From: Lachnospiraceae bacterium
Lineage (GTDB): Bacteria; Bacillota; Clostridia; Lachnospirales; Lachnospiraceae
DNA length: 64,000 nucleotides
Assembly (NCBI GenBank): GCA_900767585.1
Contig: CAAFZP010000129.1
Coordinates: 1 to 64,000, forward strand
Direction of reading: 5' to 3'
The translations under genes were made by a program, and so were the position numbers. Below, one piece after another: positions 17,223 through 24,573 of the stretch (the first letter of the stretch is position 1; each line of letters starts with the position of its first letter). Under the pieces are notes generated by a model, which worked only from the letters and a program-made list of their open reading frames with translations, was not told where the DNA came from and ran no database searches.

Positions 17223-17279
17223 GCTCCTTCGAAACATGGCAGGTAGCCAGCCTTCCATTTTGTAACATTTCAAAGGAGC
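17223..17279 (-). promoter_or_regulatory. Structured leader of flavodoxin mRNA
   Basis: On the minus strand GCTCCTTTGAAA pairs with TTTCGAAGGAGC (one wobble), enclosing an inner GGCTGG/CCTGCC stem. The structure ends just upstream of AATAAAAAATTT and the ribosome site. No known riboswitch class is recognised. Confidence 0.45.
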
Positions 17280-17296
17280 CACAATGATTTACACTG

Positions 17297-17352
17297 GAGT
17301 TAGTTTTTCCTAACTCTGTGTATAAGTTAGTATATCCTAACCATTTTGTCAA
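17297..17352 (-). promoter_or_regulatory. Flavodoxin promoter with two tandem GTTAG-N6-CTAAC operators
   Basis: GAGTTAG-N6-CTAACTC (17297-17316) and GTTAG-N6-CTAAC (17326-17341) lie 27 bases apart, centre to centre. TTGACA (minus strand, 17352-17347) and a weak -10, TAACTT, flank or overlap the second copy, so a bound protein would block transcription. The half-sites recall DtxR/IdeR-type iron boxes, but with a wider spacer. Confidence 0.65.
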
Positions 17353-17420
17353 GTGTTTTTATAATTAATTTATAAAGTTTTTAACTGCTCGCTTACTGTG
17401 TGTCTTTCATATCACGTCTT

Positions 17421-18896
17421 TTATTTCACGTCTTTCATATCACGTTCATACGTCTCACGCTCAATGCTTCCGCTTCTGGCATTCATCACGCGTACGCAAA
17501 GCTTCTTCTCATTTTTCCATGTCGCATATACACCGATTGGCTCATGGCAGCCCGCTTCCATCTCCCGGACTACGGCTCGCTCGGCACGCAGACAGCCCTC
17601 TGTCTTCGCATCGCTGATTGTCTGTGCCATACGATACGGAAGTGTCCCCTCGCACGCCTCCATCGCGATAGTTCCCTGTCCGGCTGCCGGAAGCATCGCA
17701 TCCACATCGAGATATTCATAAACTAAATCCGGCTCCTTCTCGATGCCTAACCGCTCGATTCCCGCTGCCGCAAGGATGATTGCATCGTACAAGCCATCCC
17801 GCAATTTCTGTATGCGTGTCGTGACATTTCCACGCAAATCCACACATTCTGCCTGTGGATATATCGCTTTGATCTGACAGCGTCTGCGCAGGCTTCCGGT
17901 TCCCACGGTAAATGTATTCTTCGACCGGATATCCGTACCCGCACAATAGATCAGTACATCCTGCGCGCAGCCTCGTGGCAGAACACCCGCGATTCCAAGG
18001 CCCTTCTTGCATGGATTCGGCATATCCTTCGCACTGTGAACCGCCAGATCGATTGTATCGTCCAGCAAAGCTTCCTCGATTTCTTCTACGAATACCGCCT
18101 TGCCTCCAAAGGAACTGATTGCAGCATCTTTGCGCCTATCTCCCTTCGTCGTCACGATCACTTTCTCAAACTGCACATCCGGGTAATGCTTCTTTAATTG
18201 TTCGATTACCATATCCGTCTGAATCTGCGCAAGTTTACTCCCCCGCGTTCCGATCCGGATTCTCTGTTCCTGCATTTTTGCCTCCACAATTGCTGCAAAT
18301 CTTCGTTTTCTTGCCCGTTCATCCGGCTCCTCTGCCAGAATTTCCTCGCGGATAGCACCAAGTTCTTCCGCGATCTGACCATAGTCTGTCCGAAGCGTCT
18401 GCCGGATATCCTTCTTGATCTTCGATGCAAGCATTGGACTGCTGCCTCCGGTAGACACCGAAACAACGACCTCGCCCTGCTTGATAATTGCCGGGAAATA
18501 AAAATCACAATCTTTCTTCACATCGACCACATTTACCAGGATGTGCCTGCTTCTGCAAAGCTTGGCATACCGCGAATTAAGCTCTGCATCATCCGTTGCC
18601 ATGATCACGACATCCATACCGGAAATGTCCGACTCTGTGACTTCCCGCTTCCTCACCTGAATTCGGTTTGGTTTCTTCTGACAGTTATCTTCCGGATTAT
18701 CTGCTGTATCTATCGTTTTATCTGTGCGCTCCTCGCCTGCCACAGCCAGCAGTTCCGTACAGATCTCCGGTGCTACCACGGTTACACGCGCGCCAAATTC
18801 ACACATCTGTTCCGCCTTCCGTGTTGCGACTACACCGCCGCCTACAATCAGACATTTCTTATCATCGAGTTGTATCATGAATGGAAAATACGCCAT
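17421..18896 (-). CDS. sirC-hemC: Precorrin-2 dehydrogenase / hydroxymethylbilane synthase fusion
   Basis: A 491-residue fusion of two tetrapyrrole enzymes. Residues 1-208 are a SirC/Met8-type NAD-dependent precorrin-2 dehydrogenase (LIVGGGVVATRKAEQM, DFYFPAIIKQGEVVVSVSTGGSSP) with a low-complexity insert at about 56-80. Residues 212-491 are HemC (RIGTRGSKLAQIQTD, GGKAVFVEEIEEALL, DLAVHSAKDMP, LRGNVTTRIQKL), with the dipyrromethane cofactor cysteine in EAGCHEPIG. HemC builds hydroxymethylbilane from porphobilinogen; SirC oxidises precorrin-2 to sirohydrochlorin. The HemC end is slightly short and followed by a near-repeat of its last codons (GACGTGA.AT.AAA), so a small duplication may have set the stop. 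GAGGA precedes the ATG. It serves siroheme synthesis for the nearby sulfite reductase. Confidence 0.93.
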   Translation of the reverse strand: MAYFPFMIQLDDKKCLIVGGGVVATRKAEQMCEFGARVTVVAPEICTELLAVAGEERTDKTIDTADNPEDNCQKKPNRIQVRKREVTESDISGMDVVIMATDDAELNSRYAKLCRSRHILVNVVDVKKDCDFYFPAIIKQGEVVVSVSTGGSSPMLASKIKKDIRQTLRTDYGQIAEELGAIREEILAEEPDERARKRRFAAIVEAKMQEQRIRIGTRGSKLAQIQTDMVIEQLKKHYPDVQFEKVIVTTKGDRRKDAAISSFGGKAVFVEEIEEALLDDTIDLAVHSAKDMPNPCKKGLGIAGVLPRGCAQDVLIYCAGTDIRSKNTFTVGTGSLRRRCQIKAIYPQAECVDLRGNVTTRIQKLRDGLYDAIILAAAGIERLGIEKEPDLVYEYLDVDAMLPAAGQGTIAMEACEGTLPYRMAQTISDAKTEGCLRAERAVVREMEAGCHEPIGVYATWKNEKKLCVRVMNARSGSIERETYERDMKDVK

Positions 18897-18985
18897 CTTC
18901 TATCCTCTTTTACACTTACATATTCCTGTTTTCGTGGGCATTGCCCTTTTTCTCTGTCCATTTTCCCGGTTGCCAAATCCGTGTC

Positions 18986-20158
18986 CTACGACAATACGTT
19001 TCCTACAATCAGTCCGAGATAATTTCCAAGCACATACCCCAGACAGCCGACTAAAATGGACGGTCCGACAAGCGCATCCCAGCCTTTTGCGATTGCCATG
19101 CTTGCTGCAGTCGTCGGACCACCGACATTTGCATTTGATGCCAGAACAAGTGTCTTCCTGTCTATCCGCAACAATGTGCCAAACCCGAACGTAAAAAGCA
19201 TATTTGATGCAACAATCACAAGCGCAAATAATAAAAGAAGCGGTGATTTCTTTATAATCTCAGAGATGGATGCCGGTACTCCGATCACAAATATAAAGCA
19301 ATAGATTAAAAATGTGCCGATTTCCTGCAAGCCGGTAAGTTTCTCCATTTTATGTGGTACGAACGTCGCTATTAAAACTGTACAGGTTGTAATCCACATA
19401 TAACGGTTTCCAAGCAAGGAATTGGCTGCCATCGACAGATTTCCGGACACCGGTATCACTTTTGCAAATGTATCCGCAAGCAGTTCTGCCACAGCCACAA
19501 TCCCGGCGGCTAACCCCAGACCGGCAGAAAGCGTCTTTCCTGTCAGCGCTTCTTTCTTTCCTGCCGGCACTTCTTTCTTTCCTGTCAGCACTTCTTTGCT
19601 GCCAAGCTTCTTTTCGCACGTTTTCTGCACTGGAATTGCAAAAAGAATCAGAAAATAAATCGCCATATTCAGATTATCAGCGATCGTCGCTGCCGATATA
19701 CTGCTTCCAGACACATGAAAAGCAGATCCAAGTATCGCAAAATTAACACTGCCGCCAATATACGTTCCTGTCATCATCGCCGAAAGTCCAGGCAATTCAT
19801 CGATATGATTTTGAAACATTCCATACGCAGCAAACGCACCGGCGACTGTACCAGCTGCACCAATCAAAAACGCAGCAAGCAGCTGTCCGGATTCCCTGCA
19901 TATCTTCCTTAAGTTCGATTGATATAACAGAAGCGGCAAAGAAAAAGGCAGACAATAATCCCATACAAAGTCATATACCGGTGCCTCTGTCGGGATCAGA
20001 TGAATATTGGAAAAAACGATTGCAAGTAACAGGATGATTACCAGTGCGGACATCCTGCCTGCCCACTTATACTTACTTTCCAAAAAAACACTAACCGCCA
20101 CAGTGCCTGCAATGATTGCAAAAAGCAAAAAATTTTGATCTGAATGAATGATCGGCAT
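18986..20158 (-). CDS. DUF819 family membrane protein
   Basis: A 390-residue polytopic membrane protein of the DUF819 (YjcL-like) family, with about ten helices and signatures such as TGTYIGGSVNFAILG, SAATIADNLNMAIYF and ANVGGPTTAASMAIAKGW. The duplicated GG-rich half-helices suggest a transporter, but no substrate is established. The central cytoplasmic loop holds a three-copy KE(A/V)xxGK repeat encoded by a 21-base tandem repeat. The start at 20158 is chosen because GAGG from the end of trxB lies seven bases upstream; it overlaps the trxB stop region, so it is coupled to it. Its place inside a sulfur cluster hints at export or import of a sulfur compound (inference only). Confidence 0.85.
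   Translation of the reverse strand: MPIIHSDQNFLLFAIIAGTVAVSVFLESKYKWAGRMSALVIILLLAIVFSNIHLIPTEAPVYDFVWDYCLPFSLPLLLYQSNLRKICRESGQLLAAFLIGAAGTVAGAFAAYGMFQNHIDELPGLSAMMTGTYIGGSVNFAILGSAFHVSGSSISAATIADNLNMAIYFLILFAIPVQKTCEKKLGSKEVLTGKKEVPAGKKEALTGKTLSAGLGLAAGIVAVAELLADTFAKVIPVSGNLSMAANSLLGNRYMWITTCTVLIATFVPHKMEKLTGLQEIGTFLIYCFIFVIGVPASISEIIKKSPLLLLFALVIVASNMLFTFGFGTLLRIDRKTLVLASNANVGGPTTAASMAIAKGWDALVGPSILVGCLGYVLGNYLGLIVGNVLS
19536..19598. repeat. 21 bp tandem repeat, three copies, within the DUF819 gene
   Basis: Three adjoining 21-base units (19536, 19557, 19578) differing at two to four positions each. Each encodes a seven-residue KE-x-x-(T/A)-G-K block in a cytoplasmic loop. Because it is in frame, copy number could vary without breaking the gene. 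Confidence 0.8.
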
Positions 20159-20166
20159 AATCTTCC

Positions 20167-21066
20167 TCACATATCCTGGATAATGGAGTGAATCGCATTG
20201 GCGCCATCCGCGGCAGCCGTGATTACCTGTCTAAGCTCTTTCGTCCGCACATCCCCTGCGGCATAAAGTCCTCTGCAGCTGCTCCGTCCATCCTCGCCGG
20301 CTATGATATAACCCGCCGGATCCCGATCCGCTAAGTCCTTGACAAGCCCAGTGTCCGGAATCATACCGACTGCAACAAAGACAGCGGCTGTCTCTATCTC
20401 GTTCCCATTATCTAACAGTACCTTTTCAACTTTATTTTCTCCAAGAATGGATGCCACATTGACCCCCGTGACAATCGTGACATTTTCTTTTTCCCGAAGT
20501 TTTTCGAGTGTTGCGTACGAACCGCGGAACTTTTCTCTCCGGTGCACGAGTGTTACATGGCTGGCAATGTCGGACAGGTAGAGTGCATCATCCAATGCCG
20601 TATCCCCACCGCCAACGACAACAACCGGTCTGCCGGTGAAGAAATTCCCATCACAGGTTGCACAATACGAGACGCCCATCCCCCGAAATTCGTTTTCACC
20701 TTCCACCTGCAAAAGCCTGTGATGTGCGCCTGCGCAATACACAAGACTTTTTGCTTCGAGCTTCTCTTCTTTCTTACACACCTTCACAGTGACATGAAAC
20801 GTGTCATCGGCTTTCGCGATTGACAACACGGTACCATTCATGATTTCTGTTCCCAGGTGCAGTGCATGTGCCCGGAAATGTTCTCCGAGACTGTATCCAT
20901 CTATATCATAATATCCCAGATAGTTATCTACTTTACTGCTCAACGCAATCTGTCCGGTTCCTTCATAATCCTTTTCGATCACAAGCACCTTTTTCCCTGC
21001 GCGCATGCCATAGATGGCTGCACTAAGTCCTGCCGGTCCACTCCCGACCACAATTATATCATACAT
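20167..21066 (-). CDS. trxB: Thioredoxin reductase
   Basis: A 299-residue NADPH-dependent flavoprotein disulfide reductase. The FAD site is VVGSGPAGLSAAIYG, the redox cysteines are in SYCATCDGNFF, the NADPH fold is VVGGGDTALDDALYLS and the second FAD motif is GLYAAGDV. It reduces thioredoxin or a thioredoxin-like partner; the CVPC thioredoxin-like protein at 23.2 kb is a candidate. The ATG at 21066 has GAGGTG six bases upstream, which also contains the rrf2 stop, so the two genes are coupled. A GTG three codons earlier is less likely. Confidence 0.93.
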   Translation of the reverse strand: MYDIIVVGSGPAGLSAAIYGMRAGKKVLVIEKDYEGTGQIALSSKVDNYLGYYDIDGYSLGEHFRAHALHLGTEIMNGTVLSIAKADDTFHVTVKVCKKEEKLEAKSLVYCAGAHHRLLQVEGENEFRGMGVSYCATCDGNFFTGRPVVVVGGGDTALDDALYLSDIASHVTLVHRREKFRGSYATLEKLREKENVTIVTGVNVASILGENKVEKVLLDNGNEIETAAVFVAVGMIPDTGLVKDLADRDPAGYIIAGEDGRSSCRGLYAAGDVRTKELRQVITAAADGANAIHSIIQDM

Positions 21067-21076
21067 CTGCTTCACC

Positions 21077-21490
21077 TCAAATATAATAATTAAAAAGCAT
21101 ATTATCTTCCCATTCTACCAGATCCTGCAGACTAATTCCATCCACAACATCCTCGATTGCATCTTCTATTTTCTCACAGACCTTCGCTGTGACATCCACC
21201 GTGTCCGGATCGACAGTTTCTGTACTGAACATACCGCCCTCCATCTTTCTAAGGATCATGCCAAGTGTCACCTCGGAAGGGTCGCCATTTAACAGATATC
21301 CACCGCGTGCACCACGTACAGACCGGACAAACCCGGATGTATTCAGAATGCTGATGCTCTGTTCAAGAAATTTCTCGGACAGATTTCTCCGCTTTGCCAC
21401 ATCTTTCAGCCGCATCGGTTTTCCTGTATTATTCTTTGCAAGATCCACCATAAATAATATAGCGCCTTTTGATTTTGATGAGATTTTCAT
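21077..21490 (-). CDS. Rrf2 family regulator, CymR-like
   Basis: A 137-residue Rrf2-type winged-helix regulator (MKISSKSKGAILFMVDLA, LKDVAKRRNLSEKFLEQ, VRSVRGARGGYLL, LGMILRKMEGG). The three-cysteine iron-sulfur cluster of IscR is absent (a single Cys remains in KVCEKIED), so it is closer to CymR, the cysteine metabolism repressor that works with CysK. It sits just downstream of the hcy operon terminator and upstream of trxB, inside a sulfur cluster containing cysK. The palindrome CCTA-N9-TAGG at the metY and cysK promoters is its probable target (inference). Confidence 0.88.
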   Translation of the reverse strand: MKISSKSKGAILFMVDLAKNNTGKPMRLKDVAKRRNLSEKFLEQSISILNTSGFVRSVRGARGGYLLNGDPSEVTLGMILRKMEGGMFSTETVDPDTVDVTAKVCEKIEDAIEDVVDGISLQDLVEWEDNMLFNYYI

Positions 21491-21542
21491 GTCGCGCCCC
21501 CTTTCTGTCTTTTATAAACGGAACTTATGTCGTCTTACTATC

Positions 21543-21578
21543 CTTGAAAAGAAAGGCTGTGACTTCTGCCACAGCCTT
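21543..21578 (-). terminator. Terminator after hcyD
   Basis: On the minus strand AAGGCTGTG, an eight-base loop, CACAGCCTT, then TCTTTTC. It closes the metY-hcyD operon 15 bases past the hcyD stop. Confidence 0.85.
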
Positions 21579-21593
21579 ATCTCCCATAATTGC

Positions 21594-22046
21594 TTACTCA
21601 ATCACCAACGTATAAACGGTAACATTTTTTTCCTGATCGATATGAAAACCACGGAACAGAGGTTCCTCCGGATCCATCAGGGAAAGAATCATATAAATTG
21701 CATTTGGATCATATGCCAGCTTTTTATCTTCTTCCGAAGGTCTTGATGGGGATTCCGGATGCGAATGGAAGTTGCCAAGCATCGCAAGTTTATTGGCTCT
21801 TGCATCCTTGACAGCTGCTAACTGCTCCTTTGGGCTCATCGTAAAATGTTCGTTGGAATGATCTTCATTTGTAAGCAGATATACTTTGTCAATATAGACC
21901 GTCTCTGCTTCCTTGTGTCCGGCGATCAGTCCGCAAGCTTCCTCTGGCGCACACGCCTTACAATGCTTCAATATCGTTTCATAATCTGCGTTCTTTATTC
22001 TGATTGTCTGTCCGTTTTCCGGGTATGGTACTACAATCGCTGCCAT
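21594..22046 (-). CDS. hcyD: JAMM/Mov34 metallopeptidase (HcyD/Mec+ type)
   Basis: A 150-residue zinc peptidase of the JAMM family. The motif is complete: a glutamate in APEEACGLIAG, then NFHSHPESPSRPSEED (HxH...S..D). In the homocysteine pathway described in Wolinella, HcyD trims residues after the di-glycine of the sulfur carrier HcyS; in Mycobacterium Mec+ releases cysteine from CysO. Here the carrier ends GGGAN, so trimming is needed, which supports the HcyD role. The ATG at 22046 has AGGAGG seven bases upstream; the longer reading is unlikely. Last gene of the operon before a terminator. Confidence 0.88.
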   Translation of the reverse strand: MAAIVVPYPENGQTIRIKNADYETILKHCKACAPEEACGLIAGHKEAETVYIDKVYLLTNEDHSNEHFTMSPKEQLAAVKDARANKLAMLGNFHSHPESPSRPSEEDKKLAYDPNAIYMILSLMDPEEPLFRGFHIDQEKNVTVYTLVIE

Positions 22047-22108
22047 CGTTTTCCTCCTGTGCCACCTTACTTTCCGCATCGTGACATCTTCTGAATTTAC
22101 GTATTAAT

Positions 22109-22915
22109 CTAATGCTTCATATCGCATTCTGCCTGCTCATAATCAATCAGCTTTGTGATTGTAGGGTGGTCTGAACAGATTGCACAGTTGCAATCTCTTG
22201 GAACCTTGATCGTATGGAAGTTCATCTTCAACGCATCATATGTCAGAAGTCTTCCGGTCAGTAAATCGCCCTGACCGATAATATATTTGATTGCTTCCAT
22301 CGCCTGCAGACATCCGATCACACCTGCCATAGCTCCAATGACACCTGCCTGCTTACAGGTAGGAACTGCATCCTTCGGTGGTGGATTCTTGAACACACAA
22401 CGATAGCATGGTCCTTCTCCCGGTACATAAGTCATCAGCTGTCCCTGGAACCGGATGATTCCTGCATGGCAGAAAGGCTTTTTCGCCATGACACAGGCAT
22501 CATTGATCAGGAATTTTGCCGGGAAATTGTCTGTACCATCAATGATGAAATCATAATCTGCAATCAGATCCATGACATTGGAAGAATCCACAAATGTACG
22601 GTATGTATTGACCTTTACATCCGGGTTGATTGCTTCCATTGTCTCCTTCGCCGATTTTACTTTCGCTTTTCCAAGGTCGTTTGTCGTATGGATTACCTGT
22701 CTCTGAAGGTTTGACAAATCCACTTCATCCGCATCGACAATCCCGATTGTTCCAACACCGGCTGCGGCAAGATATAATGCGACCGGTGCGCCCAATCCGC
22801 CTGCACCGATAATCAGCACCTTTGCATTCAATAATTTCTTCTGTCCCTTCACACCAACTTCTTTTAAGATGATGTGACGGGAATAACGCTCTAACTGCTC
22901 ATTTGTAAATGCCAT
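22109..22915 (-). CDS. hcyF: ThiF/MoeB-like adenylyltransferase (HcyF type)
   Basis: A 268-residue E1-like enzyme that adenylates the C-terminal glycine of a ubiquitin-like sulfur carrier. The N-terminal ERYSRHIILKEVG is typical of the family, the ATP-binding Rossmann motif is IIGAGGLGAPVALYLA, the conserved Arg/Asp region is DEVDLSNLQRQVIH, and two CxxC pairs (CYRC, CAIC) bind zinc. Its start overlaps the stop of hcyS (TAATG), so carrier and activator are co-translated. With HcyS, HcyD, a sulfite reductase and MetY alongside, the homocysteine-forming HcyF is more likely than ThiF (thiamine) or MoeB (molybdopterin); none of the other genes for those pathways is present. Confidence 0.88.
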   Translation of the reverse strand: MAFTNEQLERYSRHIILKEVGVKGQKKLLNAKVLIIGAGGLGAPVALYLAAAGVGTIGIVDADEVDLSNLQRQVIHTTNDLGKAKVKSAKETMEAINPDVKVNTYRTFVDSSNVMDLIADYDFIIDGTDNFPAKFLINDACVMAKKPFCHAGIIRFQGQLMTYVPGEGPCYRCVFKNPPPKDAVPTCKQAGVIGAMAGVIGCLQAMEAIKYIIGQGDLLTGRLLTYDALKMNFHTIKVPRDCNCAICSDHPTITKLIDYEQAECDMKH

Positions 22916-23124
22916 TAATTTGCACCTCCGCCCATGAAGTACAGGAATTCCACTTCATCTCCATCCTTGAGCTTTGTTGTATCAAACGCAGCACGGTCAA
23001 CAAACTCATCATTGACTGTCACGGTTACATACTGCGGGTTGTCCACATTTTCCTTCTCGATCAACTCTGTCACGTTTGTACCTTCTGCGTATTCCTTCTT
23101 TTCTCCTGCTATACTGATAATCAT
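22915..23124 (-). CDS. hcyS: ThiS-like sulfur carrier protein (HcyS type)
   Basis: A 69-residue beta-grasp protein (MIISIAGEKKEYAEG, VTVNDEFVDRAAFDTTKL, GDEVEFLYFMGGGAN). Such carriers receive sulfur as a C-terminal glycine thiocarboxylate. ThiS and MoaD end in Gly-Gly; here two extra residues (Ala-Asn) follow three glycines, so the protein must be cut by the JAMM peptidase encoded in the operon before activation. GGAGG lies eight bases before the ATG at 23124. It is coupled to hcyF. In this setting the likely recipient is MetY, giving homocysteine. Confidence 0.88.
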   Translation of the reverse strand: MIISIAGEKKEYAEGTNVTELIEKENVDNPQYVTVTVNDEFVDRAAFDTTKLKDGDEVEFLYFMGGGAN

Positions 23125-23150
23125 CTTTCTTACCTCCATTTTTATGTTGT

Positions 23151-23468
23151 TCACATATTCTTTTCGATCAGGGCATCGATTTCATCATATCCGATTGCGC
23201 CTGTACTGCGTGCAAGTTCTTTGCCATCCTTTATAAGAACCAGTGTCGGAACAGAAGCAACCGCATACCGCTTTGCAAGTGCTTCCTCGTAATTTACATT
23301 TACTTTATAGACGAGCAGTTTTCCTTCGTTGTCGTCCTCAATGTCGCCCAATGGACCATTTAATTTCTTACATGGGACACATGTATCTGAATAAAAATCG
23401 AGCAATACCGGAAGCTCTGCCTTCATCACAAGCTCCTCAAACTGCGCTTCATTCACTCTTTTGGCCAT
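23151..23468 (-). CDS. Thioredoxin-like protein with CVPC active site
   Basis: A 105-residue thioredoxin fold protein (PVLLDFYSDTCVPCKKLNGPL, the cis-proline in ASVPTLVLIKDGKE). The active site is CVPC instead of the usual CGPC, which normally shifts redox potential. It lies between the TusA-like gene and hcyS. It may pass electrons from TrxB to a reductase in the cluster, or handle persulfide transfer. It overlaps or abuts neither neighbour but is within a tight operon (one base from the TusA-like stop). Confidence 0.88.
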   Translation of the reverse strand: MAKRVNEAQFEELVMKAELPVLLDFYSDTCVPCKKLNGPLGDIEDDNEGKLLVYKVNVNYEEALAKRYAVASVPTLVLIKDGKELARSTGAIGYDEIDALIEKNM

Positions 23469-23469
23469 G

Positions 23470-23715
23470 TTATTCCTCCACTTTCTTCACGATCAATGTG
23501 TATGTACCATCCTCATTATCCTCGAGCTTCAAAATCTGATGTCCTTCTTCTTTGATGCTCCGTGGTACATTCTGTACCGGCTCTCCGTCATTCATACGGA
23601 CCGCCAATATCTGTCCATCGTCAAGTTCCTCTAATGCAACCTTTGCTTTCACAAATGTAACCGGGCAGACTACATCTGTGATATCTACTGTATCATCGAT
23701 TTTAATATCAGCCAT
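23470..23715 (-). CDS. TusA/SirA-like sulfurtransferase
   Basis: An 81-residue TusA-family protein. The hallmark is the N-terminal cysteine-proline in DITDVVCPVTFVKAK followed by LEELDDGQILAVRMND and GHQILKLEDNEDGTYTLIVKK. TusA proteins carry sulfur as a cysteine persulfide. It overlaps the end of the sulfite reductase gene and precedes the thioredoxin-like gene. It could pass sulfide sulfur from the reductase towards HcyS (inference). A GGAGG six bases upstream of the second ATG supports the start at 23715. Confidence 0.88.
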   Translation of the reverse strand: MADIKIDDTVDITDVVCPVTFVKAKVALEELDDGQILAVRMNDGEPVQNVPRSIKEEGHQILKLEDNEDGTYTLIVKKVEE

Positions 23716-24568
23716 CATATGCCTCCTTCAAAACTTTTTCTAATTTATCTCTGCCGACACGGTCAAGCGTAAACTTGAAACGCTCACCCTGCTTTGCATA
23801 ATCTGCAAAAAACTGGATTGCAGCATCTGTCACACGGAACAGCTGCTCCTCTGTCTTTATAAGTGGGAGCGGTGAATATCCTGCTTCAATATGGTTTCCA
23901 AATGTTCCTCCAAACGACACCTCAAACGCTTCCGTCGCATCCCAGGCATCTGTTGGGCAGCTCTTCACGCAGCGGCCACAGTAGTTACACTTGTCATAAT
24001 CGACGTTCACTTCACCATCCACGATCGTGATTGCGCCTTCCCGGCATACTTTTGCGCAAAGTCCACAGTTGATGCAGGCTTCCTTCTTCCACTTTATATC
24101 CATGGCGCCCTTGATTCCAACATCGTTTTCTTCTGCTTTCAGGCAGTTGTTGCGGCAGCCGGTAACACCAAATTTGAACTTGTGCGGCAGCTCTCTTCCG
24201 AAATACCGCTCATCAAGTTTCTTTGCAATATCATACGAATCAATATTTCCGCTTGGACAGATCTGATTGCCCTGACAGGCAGTTACCGTCCGCACTCTTG
24301 GTCCACAGACACCCGGCTTACAGCCGCCTTCTTCTAAAGCTTCTTTTACCTCATCGATATCATCGAGCTTGATAAACGGAATCTCCACGCCCTGTCTCGA
24401 TGTCAGGTGCACATGCCCGTCCCCATATTTCTCTGCGACTTCTGCGATTTTTTTCAGATTCTCGGCAGTCAGTGCTCCACCAACGACTGCTAAACGCAGA
24501 GAAAAATTATTCTTTTGTTTCTGCCTCATAAAACCACCCTTTTTCAGGGTTGCATAATCAACTGCCAT
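23708..24568 (-). CDS. Small siroheme sulfite reductase with ferredoxin domain
   Basis: A 286-residue single-subunit nitrite/sulfite reductase. The siroheme-[4Fe-4S] ligands are Cys98 and Cys104 (ACQGNQICPSG) and Cys138 and Cys142 (GCRNNCLKAEEN). A two-cluster ferredoxin domain follows (CINCGLCAKVC at 165-175; CNYCGRCVKSC at 194-204). HLTSRQGVEIP is the first siroheme-binding strand. It is about half the length of assimilatory SiR, as in other small anaerobe enzymes. It should reduce sulfite from APS reductase to sulfide. GGAGGAG precedes the ATG. It lies between metY and the tusA-like gene, which fits delivery of sulfide to homocysteine synthesis. Confidence 0.9.
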   Translation of the reverse strand: MAVDYATLKKGGFMRQKQKNNFSLRLAVVGGALTAENLKKIAEVAEKYGDGHVHLTSRQGVEIPFIKLDDIDEVKEALEEGGCKPGVCGPRVRTVTACQGNQICPSGNIDSYDIAKKLDERYFGRELPHKFKFGVTGCRNNCLKAEENDVGIKGAMDIKWKKEACINCGLCAKVCREGAITIVDGEVNVDYDKCNYCGRCVKSCPTDAWDATEAFEVSFGGTFGNHIEAGYSPLPLIKTEEQLFRVTDAAIQFFADYAKQGERFKFTLDRVGRDKLEKVLKEAYDG

Positions 24569-24573
24569 ATTTC

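Noticed and set aside
18198..19022. Long plus-strand open frame (274 codons) opposite sirC-hemC and the DUF819 gene
   Set aside because: It spans two well-supported minus-strand genes, has no ribosome site and encodes a Cys/His/Arg-rich sequence typical of antisense frames.
21594..23124. Thiamine (thiF-thiS) or molybdopterin (moeB-moaD) assignment for the carrier genes
   Set aside because: No other thiamine or molybdopterin genes are present. The carrier has residues after its glycines, and metY, sulfite reductase and a JAMM peptidase share the operon.
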